Below are positions 57,581 to 64,000 of a DNA stretch of 64,000 nucleotides, piece after piece; position 1 is the stretch's first letter; every line of letters begins with the position of its first letter. Below the pieces are notes generated by a model, which did no database searches, had not been told where the DNA came from, and saw only the letters and a list, made by a program, of their open reading frames with translations. Source of the stretch: Thiobacillus sp. (GTDB lineage Bacteria; Pseudomonadota; Gammaproteobacteria; Burkholderiales; Thiobacillaceae); assembly GCF_018780105.1 (NCBI RefSeq), contig NZ_JADMKC010000007.1, forward strand, positions 62,001 through 126,000. The letters are read 5' to 3'. The position numbers and the translations under genes were made by a program.

Positions 57581-57607
57581 AAAAAGCCGACACGAGGTCG
57601 GCTTTTT
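57581..57607. terminator. Terminator between purA and tRNA-Leu
   Basis: AAAAAGCCGAC (57581-57591) pairs with GTCGGCTTTTT (57597-57607) around a 5-base loop, with A and T tracts on either side, so it can serve purA on the plus strand and the tRNA on the minus strand. Confidence 0.92.
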
Positions 57608-57616
57608 GCTTACAAC

Positions 57617-57701
57617 TGGTGCCCAGAAGAGGACTCGAACCTCCACACCTTGCGGCACACGGACCTGAACCGTGCGCGTCTACCAATTCCGCCATCTGGG
57701 C
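57617..57701 (-). tRNA. tRNA-Leu (anticodon CAG)
   Basis: Read on the minus strand the 85-nt gene begins GCCCAGA, whose complement TCTGGGC closes the acceptor stem, and ends in an encoded CCA (57617-57619). The D arm holds GGCGGAATTGGTAGACGC, the T arm GGTTCGAGTCC, and the seven-base anticodon loop TTCAGGT gives CAG. A long variable arm is present, as in leucine tRNAs. It reads toward purA and away from rnr. Confidence 0.97.
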
Positions 57702-57735
57702 AATAAGGCGCGCATTCTAGAGAGCAGAGAATAAA

Positions 57736-60015
57736 TTGTCAACGAACAAATCACGTAGCCGTGCAGCGAAGCACAAAATTCCGGCGATCCGTCTGGCCGA
57801 TCCGTTCTATGAACGTGAAATCGAACGCTATGAATCGCCCTTGCCCAGTCGCGAATACATCCTGCAACTGCTGACCGAGGCGGGTTGTCCGGTCGAGGCG
57901 GATGCGCTGGCCGAGCAGTTGCACATCACGGATGACGAACGCGAACTGTTCCAGCGCCGCTTGGGCGCGATGCAGCGCGATGGCCAACTGATGCTGAACC
58001 GCAAGCGCCTGCTTTGCCTGCCGGACAAGCTGGACCTCATCAAGGGACGCGTCGAAGGCCATCCGGACGGGTTCGGCTTTGTCGCGCCCGATGAAGGCGG
58101 CGACGACCTGTTCCTGTCGCCCAAGGAAATGCACCGTGTGTTGCATGGCGACAAAGTGCTGGTGCGGGTGGCCGGCTTTGACCGGCGTGGGCGGCGCGAA
58201 GCCAAGATCGTCGAGGTGCTGGAGCACGTCAACCAGTTCGTGGTCGGCCGCTATTACCTGGAAGAGGGCATCGGCTTTTTGATTGCGGAAAATCGCCGCA
58301 TCAACCAGGACATTCTCGTCCCCGCCGGCAACGCGGGCGCGGCGCAGCCCGGTCAGGTCGTGACGGTGGAAATCGTTGCACAACCTGGCGCGCATAGCGA
58401 AGCGATCGGCCGCGTGACGGAAGTGCTGGGGAGTTATACCGGCCCGGGCATGGAGATCGAGATTGCCCTGCGCAAGCACGACTTGCCCTACGTGTTTCCG
58501 CCGGAGGTTGAAAAGCAGGCCGCTGCCTTGCCGAACAAGGTGCTGAAAAAAGACATGGCCGGACGCGAAGACATCCGCCACCTGCCGATGGTCACCATCG
58601 ACGGCGAAACCGCGCGCGATTTCGACGATGCGGTGTATTGCGAGCCGCTCGGCCGCAGCGGTTTCCGCCTGGTCGTCGCGATTGCCGACGTCAGCCATTA
58701 CGTCAAACCGCATGACGCCCTCGACACGGAAGGATACGAGCGCGGCAACTCGGTGTATTTCCCGCGGCGCGTCATTCCCATGCTGCCCGAGGCGCTGTCC
58801 AACGGCTTGTGTTCGCTCAATCCGCAAGTGGACCGCCTGTCGATGGTGTGCGACATGCAGGTCAGCAGCACCGGCAGCATCAAGGAATACCGCTTCTACC
58901 CGGCGGTGATTTTTTCGCACGCGCGCCTGACCTACAACCAGGTGTGGGACTGGTTGTCCGGCGCAGTCAAACCGGATGCCGGGCAGGCTGAATTGATGCC
59001 GCATTTGCAGGCGCTGGATAAATTGTTCCGCACCTTGTTGAAGGCACGCGCCAAACGCGGTGCGATCGATTTCGGCTCGACTGAAACGCAGATGCAGTTC
59101 GATGACGATGGCAAGATCAAGGCCATCGTGCCGGTGATTCGCAACGATGCCCACCGCATCATCGAGGAATGCATGCTGGCGGCCAACGTGTGTGCTTCGG
59201 ATTACCTGCACGTCAACGAGCAGCCCGCGCTGTTCCGTGTGCATGAAGGCCCGACTCCGGAAAAGCTCGCTGCGCTGCGTGGTTTCATGGCCGAGTTTGG
59301 CCTGGATCTGACAGGCGGCGACAAACCGCATGCCAAGGATTACGCCGCCTTGCTGGAGAAAATCAAGGACCGTCCCGACCACGGCCTGCTGCAGACCGTG
59401 ATGCTGCGTTCGTTGAAGCAGGCGGTTTACAGCCCGGACAACAAAGGCCACTTCGGCCTGGCCTACGAGGCGTACACCCACTTCACCTCGCCGATCCGTC
59501 GCTACCCCGATCTGCTGGTGCATCGCGGCATCAAGGCCGTGTTGAAAGGCGAAAAGTTGCCCGGAAAAGGGCTGGCGGAAGTCGGGGTGCATTGCTCGTT
59601 GACCGAGCGTCGCGCCGATGACGCCACCCGCGACGTCGACGCCTGGCTGAAGACCTACTTCATGCAGGACCGCATCGGCGACGAATACGACGGTACGGTG
59701 AGCGCGGTGACCAGCTTCGGCATGTTCGTCGCGATCGACGACATCTTCATCGAAGGTCTGGTCCACGTGTCCGAACTCGGCCAGGATTATTTCCACTACG
59801 ATCAGGCCAAGCACATGATGCTTGGCGAGCGCACGGGCAAGCGGTATCGCCTGGGCGACCGCGTGCGCATCAAGGTGATGCGTGCCGACATCGAAACCAG
59901 CAAGATTGATTTTGCGCTGGTCGAGACGGTCGAGTCTGCAGACGATGCCGCTGATACGTCGTTTGTTGCGAAAAAGAAATCGGGTCGGACAAAAGCCGGT
60001 GGCCACAGGAAATGA
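57736..60015 (+). CDS. rnr: Ribonuclease R
   Basis: The 759-residue protein starts with TTG 57736; no ATG lies in frame near the N-terminus, and the ribosome site is weak. It has an N-terminal winged-helix part, cold-shock domains, the RNB catalytic domain with TIDGETARDFDDAVYCE, ADVSHYVKPHDALDTEGYERGNSVYFPRRVIPMLPEALSNGLCSLNP, a C-terminal S1 domain (YDGTVSAVTSFGMFVAI) and a basic tail. It degrades structured RNA 3'-5'. Its stop overlaps the start of rlmB (ATGA), the usual rnr-rlmB pair. It is divergent from the tRNA gene. Confidence 0.96.
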   Translation: MSTNKSRSRAAKHKIPAIRLADPFYEREIERYESPLPSREYILQLLTEAGCPVEADALAEQLHITDDERELFQRRLGAMQRDGQLMLNRKRLLCLPDKLDLIKGRVEGHPDGFGFVAPDEGGDDLFLSPKEMHRVLHGDKVLVRVAGFDRRGRREAKIVEVLEHVNQFVVGRYYLEEGIGFLIAENRRINQDILVPAGNAGAAQPGQVVTVEIVAQPGAHSEAIGRVTEVLGSYTGPGMEIEIALRKHDLPYVFPPEVEKQAAALPNKVLKKDMAGREDIRHLPMVTIDGETARDFDDAVYCEPLGRSGFRLVVAIADVSHYVKPHDALDTEGYERGNSVYFPRRVIPMLPEALSNGLCSLNPQVDRLSMVCDMQVSSTGSIKEYRFYPAVIFSHARLTYNQVWDWLSGAVKPDAGQAELMPHLQALDKLFRTLLKARAKRGAIDFGSTETQMQFDDDGKIKAIVPVIRNDAHRIIEECMLAANVCASDYLHVNEQPALFRVHEGPTPEKLAALRGFMAEFGLDLTGGDKPHAKDYAALLEKIKDRPDHGLLQTVMLRSLKQAVYSPDNKGHFGLAYEAYTHFTSPIRRYPDLLVHRGIKAVLKGEKLPGKGLAEVGVHCSLTERRADDATRDVDAWLKTYFMQDRIGDEYDGTVSAVTSFGMFVAIDDIFIEGLVHVSELGQDYFHYDQAKHMMLGERTGKRYRLGDRVRIKVMRADIETSKIDFALVETVESADDAADTSFVAKKKSGRTKAGGHRK

Positions 60016-60758
60016 GCGAGAAGTCTCCTGAAAAGCTGATTTATGGCTTTCATGCCGTGCTGGCGCGCCTGCGCCATGACCCGGCAGGCGTGATCGATAT
60101 CTACCTCGATCTCACCCGCCGCGATGCGCGCGCGCGCGATCTGGTCGCGCAGGCCAAGGCCTGCCAGGTCAACCTCGCGCAGGTCGAACCTGCGCGTCTG
60201 GCGCGACTGGTGGGCAAGGAAATCAAGCACCAGGGCGTGGTGGCGCGGGTGAAGCCGGTCAAACTCAGCCAGTCGCTTGACGACATCCTGGAAAACATTC
60301 AGGGCGCACCGTTGCTGCTGATTCTTGACGGCGTGACCGACCCGCACAATCTGGGTGCGATTTTGCGGTCTGCCGACGCCTTCGGCGTGCATGCGGTGAT
60401 TGCGCCGAAAGACAACGCTGTCGGTATCAATGCCACGGTTGAAAAGGTGGCTTCAGGTGCGGCCGAAACCGTGCCTTACATCATGGTCACCAATCTGGCG
60501 CGCACGATCGACGACCTCAAGGAACACAACATCTGGGTGATCGCGGCCGACATGGACGGCGAGCAGACGCTGTCCGGTATCGACGCGAAAGCGGGCATAG
60601 CCTGGGTGCTGGGATCGGAAGGCGAGGGGATCCGGCGTCTGGTCAAAAAAAGTTGCGACCAGGTTGCCCGGATTCCGCTTGGCGGCACGGTCGAGAGCCT
60701 CAATGTGTCGGTTTCGGCTGCCCTGTGCCTCTATGAAACGGTGCGACAACGTTCCTGA
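60012..60758 (+). CDS. rlmB: 23S rRNA 2'-O-methyltransferase RlmB
   Basis: The 248-residue SPOUT methyltransferase has the substrate-binding N-terminal domain (YGFHAVLARLRHDPAGVIDIYLDLTRRD), the linker and the trefoil-knot catalytic domain with LDGVTDPHNLGAILRSADAFGVHAVI, KVASGAAETVPYIMVTNL and LGSEGEGIRRLVKKSCD, IPLGGTVESLNVSVSAALCLYE. It methylates G2251 of 23S rRNA. It is translationally coupled to rnr. Confidence 0.97.
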   Translation: MSEKSPEKLIYGFHAVLARLRHDPAGVIDIYLDLTRRDARARDLVAQAKACQVNLAQVEPARLARLVGKEIKHQGVVARVKPVKLSQSLDDILENIQGAPLLLILDGVTDPHNLGAILRSADAFGVHAVIAPKDNAVGINATVEKVASGAAETVPYIMVTNLARTIDDLKEHNIWVIAADMDGEQTLSGIDAKAGIAWVLGSEGEGIRRLVKKSCDQVARIPLGGTVESLNVSVSAALCLYETVRQRS

Positions 60759-60980
60759 ACCGTGCTGTTGTTGACGGGTTTGAGGCTTTTTCTTGCCAAG
60801 TGGGCGCGTGCCCTGCATACTTATCGACCGGACGGGTCTTTTGGTTTGCCTTTTTCCTGGCTATCTGTACTGACATCCGCCATTTGGCGCGTTTGCTGCG
60901 GTTCGCATGACGAGCCGAAGCATTCTCAGCGCTGGCGCATGGCTCGCCGCGTTATGGGCTTATCAATTTAGGGACACACT

Positions 60981-61244
60981 ATGGCAAAAGAAGAACTGGT
61001 AGAAATTGAAGGTGTAGTAAACGAGGTGTTGCCGCAAACGCGTTTTCGCGTGACGCTCGACAATGGTGTTGAAATCATTGCCTACGCATCCGGAAAAATG
61101 CGCAAACACCGCATCCGCATCCTGACCGGCGACAAGGTCACGATTGAAATGTCGCCTTACGACATGACCAAGGGGCGGATCAATTTCCGCCACAAGGACA
61201 CCCAGGTTCAAATGCCTCCGTCCATGCCAAGAAAATACAAGTAA
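60981..61244 (+). CDS. infA: Translation initiation factor IF-1, longer second type
   Basis: The 87-residue protein is an S1-type OB fold with [46 protein letters not shown] and the basic, Pro/Met-rich tail ending RKYK. Ordinary IF-1 is about 72 residues and sits with ribosomal genes; this form carries a C-terminal extension of about 15 residues and stands alone. Betaproteobacteria often have this second infA. It has a good ribosome site and about 220 bp of upstream sequence without a gene. Confidence 0.92.
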   Translation: MAKEELVEIEGVVNEVLPQTRFRVTLDNGVEIIAYASGKMRKHRIRILTGDKVTIEMSPYDMTKGRINFRHKDTQVQMPPSMPRKYK

Positions 61245-61315
61245 GCGGTTTTTGATCCTGCCTCTTTGCTGAACGTCCTGCACATTCACCAAGCAAATAC
61301 GCCGGATCGATTACA

Positions 61316-61360
61316 AATGAAAAAAGCCGGGGTCGCGTTGCCGCCCCGGCTTTTTTCATT
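61316..61360. terminator. Bidirectional terminator between infA and ycaO
   Basis: A perfect 17-bp stem (61316-61332 with 61344-61360) with core GCCGGGG/CCCCGGC, A6 and T6 flanks and an 11-base loop. It ends on the first base of the ycaO stop codon. Its core matches the terminator at 23927. Confidence 0.95.
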
Positions 61361-63081
61361 CAGGCCCGCACCTTGCGGTAAGCCTCCAGCAGGCGTTGAT
61401 GGATCGCGCTGCCTTCAAAATTGCTGCCGAGTGCGGTCAGCCCGAAAAAACGCTGGTCCTGATTGAACAATGCGAATGCAGTCTGCAGGGTTTCGCGGCC
61501 GTACAGCAGCGCCAATGACGATTCGAACGGACTGGGCTCGGCCAGCCGCGCAAGATCGGCGATGCAGCGGTAGACCTTCAGTCGCGCTTCGCTGCGCTGG
61601 CCGTATTGCGCGATCCAGGTGCAGCCATCGATGATGGCGTCATCGTCGCCGATTGCCAGCGCCAGCAGCAATTTGATTTCGCCCACGCGGATATCGGTCC
61701 ATGGCGAGCCGGGGTCGGGCGCGAGTCCGATCAGCACCGTCACCAAGCGGTCGTCAGCCAGTTCCAGCTCATCCATCAGATCAAGCAGGTCGGCGCATTC
61801 GTCGTCGCTCAACTCGGGCAGGCGCGACAGGGCTGGGCGAATGAGATTGCCGACGCTGTTGTTTTCGTACTCGAGCTCTTCCACCGGATAGATTTCGGAT
61901 ACACCGGGCACCAGGATGCGGCAGGCGTAGACGCCGAGATGGGTGAAGTCGGCGATGTAGATCTCGTGGCCTTCGGCGTGCAGCGCATCGACCGACCAGT
62001 GGTAATCCTCTTCGGTGGTGGTGCCGAAATTCCAGTCGACGAATTCGTAGTCGGGCGTGTCGCGCAGGAACTGCCAGCTGATGACGCCGCTGGAATCGAC
62101 GAAATGGATTTCCAGATTTTGCGGATCGGCGATTTCGGTTTGATCGAAGCCGGCGGCGGGGAAGCCCGCCAGCGAATCGAGCGCGCGGCCCTGCAACAAC
62201 TCGGTCAGCGCGCGCTCCAGCGCCACCTCGAAGCGCGGGTGCGCGCCGAAGCTGGCGAAGCAGCCCTGATCGTCCGGATGCAGCAGGGTGACGTTCATCA
62301 CCGGATAGCGGCCACCGAGCGAGGCGTCCTTCACCAGGATGCCGAAGCCCGCTTCGCGCAGGCCGCGAATGCCGGCGGCGATGTGCGGGTAGCGATTGAT
62401 CACGGCCTCGGGCACGTCGGGCAGGCACAGCCCTTCTTCGATGATGCGGAACTTGATGTGGCGCTCGAAGATTTCGGCCAGCGCCTGGGTGCGCGCTTCC
62501 ATCAAGGTATTGCCGGCCGACATGCCGTTGCTGACGTAGAGATTGCCGATCAGGTTGACTGGGAAATACGCTGTCTTGCCGTCGCGCAGACGCTGGTAGG
62601 GGATGGCGCAGATGCCGCGTTCGGCGTTGCCGGAGTTCAGATCGATCAGCTGGTCGGCACGCACGCGGTCATCCGGGTTGTAGAACGCGTGCAATTCCGG
62701 GTTGAGCAAACCGGCCGGCCAGGCGTCGCTATCGCTGTCGATCACGTCAAACCAGCGTTCGTCGGGGTGGTGGACGTAGCTGCGCTGGGCGATCGTTTCG
62801 CCCAGATAGAAATGCGTCCAGAAGTAGTTGGTCGACAAGCGCTCGAAATACTCGCCCAGCGCGCTTGCCCGCGCGGCCAGTTCCGAAGCGCCCTTGCCGT
62901 TGGTGAACAGCAGCGGACAGTCGCGGTCGCGGATATGCACCGACCACACGCCTTCCACCGGATTGAGCCAGGAGCGCTCCTCGATATGAAATCCCAGTGC
63001 GTCGAGTTTGGATTGCAGGGTGGCAATGGAGGCTTCGAGCGAAGCGTCCTTGCCGGGGATGAAATGCTCGGTGGCTGACAT
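61360..63081 (-). CDS. ycaO: YcaO-type protein (E. coli YcaO group)
   Basis: The 573-residue protein matches the long E. coli-type YcaO: FIPGKDASLEASIATLQSKLDALGFHIEERSWLNPV, LFTNGKGASELAARASALGEYFERLSTNYFWTHF, then ALAEIFERHIKFRII, in which the acidic ATP/Mg ligands of YcaO fall, and a C-terminal helical region. In E. coli it works with RimO in methylthiolation of ribosomal protein S12. No peptide precursor or thiazole/azole cyclisation partner is next to it, so a RiPP role is unlikely. ATG 63081 matches the E. coli start; 11 codons upstream are less likely. Confidence 0.9.
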   Translation of the reverse strand: MSATEHFIPGKDASLEASIATLQSKLDALGFHIEERSWLNPVEGVWSVHIRDRDCPLLFTNGKGASELAARASALGEYFERLSTNYFWTHFYLGETIAQRSYVHHPDERWFDVIDSDSDAWPAGLLNPELHAFYNPDDRVRADQLIDLNSGNAERGICAIPYQRLRDGKTAYFPVNLIGNLYVSNGMSAGNTLMEARTQALAEIFERHIKFRIIEEGLCLPDVPEAVINRYPHIAAGIRGLREAGFGILVKDASLGGRYPVMNVTLLHPDDQGCFASFGAHPRFEVALERALTELLQGRALDSLAGFPAAGFDQTEIADPQNLEIHFVDSSGVISWQFLRDTPDYEFVDWNFGTTTEEDYHWSVDALHAEGHEIYIADFTHLGVYACRILVPGVSEIYPVEELEYENNSVGNLIRPALSRLPELSDDECADLLDLMDELELADDRLVTVLIGLAPDPGSPWTDIRVGEIKLLLALAIGDDDAIIDGCTWIAQYGQRSEARLKVYRCIADLARLAEPSPFESSLALLYGRETLQTAFALFNQDQRFFGLTALGSNFEGSAIHQRLLEAYRKVRA

Positions 63082-63136
63082 TGGGGTGGCCCGATTTTGA
63101 ACTGCCGACAGCATAAGCCATGCGTCAAGTGAGGCG

Positions 63137-64000
63137 TCAAATGATAGGCATCTGCTCGAATTCCGCGACGACCTGCCGCAGTCGGCTGGCTTCCTGCTCA
63201 GGCCGCATCAGCGCGCGGCGCGTGCGGGCGTGCCGTAGCAGCTCGGCATAAAAATCGGGATCGCGCTCGGCCATCGAGAGCAACTCGGCCAGTCGCCGCT
63301 CGTCGCCCACTGGAAAATAACCGGGATAGCCCTCGCCCAGCATGCCGATGTTGCCGGGCATGTGCGAGGCGAGTACCGGCACATCGGCCGCCAGCGCTTC
63401 GCAGATGACATTGGCGCCGCCTTCCATGACCGAGCTGATGACCATCAGTCGCGCGCGCGCCAGCCGGTTCAGCACCGTTTTGTGCGGCACATCGCCTGCC
63501 CAGTGCCAGCGCGGCAGCTTGCCCTGTGCCAGTTCGGCGGTGGCGGCCATGTCCTCGCTCAGCGCGCCACCCAGGTGGGTGACCTGAATGTGCGAGGAAT
63601 CGGGCAGATAGGCGGTCGCCAGCGCAGCGCGGAACGGATCTTTTTCTGGACGCAGGTGGCCGATGACCAGTACCTCGAAGGCTTTGGCGCGCACGGATTT
63701 GCGTGCGGTGTCGGGCGATGATTGGTAAATCACCCGTGTCCTGGCGGCCAGATGGGTAGCGAGCTCGTCAACGCCGCGCTCTTGCAGCACGATGATCCGG
63801 TGTGCGAGCTCCAGCGCCTGCTGTGCATTGGCGTCTTCATGGATGTCGCGATACAGGTCTGTGCCGGTCAGCGCCAGCAGCAGCGGCCGGCTGGGAAAAC
63901 GCTCGGCGAACGCGTGGATCGAGGCAAAGCTGCGCCGCGCATGCAGCGCCAGCATCAGGTCGGCTGGGCGGCCGTCCCATTCCGTCTGTACCCGAACCGT
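63137..64000 (-). CDS. senB: TIGR04348/SenB-like glycosyltransferase, partial (runs off the right edge)
   Basis: The frame is open from the window edge (64000) to a stop at 63137, giving 287 residues that lack the N-terminus. Features of the GT4-like family I know as TIGR04348 are visible: VQTEWDGRPADLMLALHARRS, LTGTDLYRDI, VIGHLRPEKDPFRAAL, VTHLGGALS and SSVMEGGANVICEALAADVPVLAS before GYPGYFPVGD. Members of this family act as the selenosugar synthase SenB in selenoneine biosynthesis or sit beside selD-like genes. The upstream genes that would decide this lie outside the window. ycaO follows 55 bp downstream on the same strand. Confidence 0.75.
   Translation of the reverse strand, partial: TVRVQTEWDGRPADLMLALHARRSFASIHAFAERFPSRPLLLALTGTDLYRDIHEDANAQQALELAHRIIVLQERGVDELATHLAARTRVIYQSSPDTARKSVRAKAFEVLVIGHLRPEKDPFRAALATAYLPDSSHIQVTHLGGALSEDMAATAELAQGKLPRWHWAGDVPHKTVLNRLARARLMVISSVMEGGANVICEALAADVPVLASHMPGNIGMLGEGYPGYFPVGDERRLAELLSMAERDPDFYAELLRHARTRRALMRPEQEASRLRQVVAEFEQMPII

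Noticed and set aside
57751-60006. 751-codon minus-strand frame opposite rnr
   Set aside because: Mirror of the rnr frame over its full length, without motifs.
60762-60971. 69-codon plus-strand ORF between rlmB and infA
   Set aside because: It starts close after rlmB but has no Shine-Dalgarno, no family likeness and unusual Trp/Arg-rich composition; treated as leader of infA.
61360-63081. YcaO as part of a RiPP (thiazole/oxazole peptide) cluster
   Set aside because: It matches the long E. coli-type YcaO, and no precursor peptide, E1-like partner or dehydrogenase is adjacent.

Overview
The window reads as a chromosomal segment of a sulfur-oxidising betaproteobacterium, most like Thiobacillus and relatives in the Nitrosomonadales. 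Three things point there: high GC with dense short-gap operons; the betaproteobacterial housekeeping order ndk-rlmN-pilW-rodZ-ispG-hisS-yfgM-bamB-der-(...)-hflX-hflK-hflC-hisZ-purA; and a large block of inorganic sulfur oxidation genes. Apart from one MITE-like repeat there is no phage, insertion sequence or CRISPR, so this is mostly core genome.

Layout. 1-4.4 kb (minus): the start of an MSHA-type pilus locus (secretin MshL, an ExeA/MshM-type ATPase with a SPOR domain) and a sigma-54 response regulator, with a 264-bp inverted-repeat element between the last two. 4.6-9.7 kb: a large unrecognised protein with PilZ-like signatures, alaS and a DUF1415 gene whose 3' end has grown into a 26-bp tandem repeat. 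9.8-13.9 kb (minus): soxXYZA, then a terminator, then soxB. 14.1-16.1 kb: bepA and the molybdenum-cofactor gene moaC. 16.4-21.0 kb: soeABC, with a 20-codon ORF between soeB and soeC. 21.1-23.9 kb: rhodanese, tusA, dsrE2 and a FadL-type outer-membrane channel. 24-34 kb: valS, holC, pepA (minus), lptFG and a DUF455 gene (plus), then a DUF7931-like gene and the ribosomal oxygenase roxA (minus). 34-46 kb: slyD, accA, tilS and the long housekeeping run to der. 46-52 kb: two complete-looking GGDEF-EAL proteins, two small minus-strand ORFs and a GalT-like protein, where relatives carry hfq. 52-61 kb: hflXKC, hisZ, purA, tRNA-Leu(CAG), rnr, rlmB and a long-form infA. 61-64 kb (minus): ycaO and a truncated TIGR04348/SenB-like glycosyltransferase.

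How it works together (inference from family knowledge). The periplasmic SoxXA/SoxYZ/SoxB set, without SoxCD in the window, would start thiosulfate oxidation and leave sulfane sulfur to be completed by another route. Rhodanese, TusA and DsrE2 are the cytoplasmic sulfane-sulfur carriers used with such routes. SoeABC would oxidise the resulting sulfite at the inner face of the membrane and pass electrons to quinone; moaC, next door, serves its cofactor. A second theme is cyclic-di-GMP and surface pili: two GGDEF-EAL proteins, one PilZ-like candidate and the MSHA-type genes.

Start codons were chosen by Shine-Dalgarno spacing and family N-termini and differ in several places from the longest open frame. 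Coordinates near 26.7-26.8 kb carry an uncertainty of about 1 bp.
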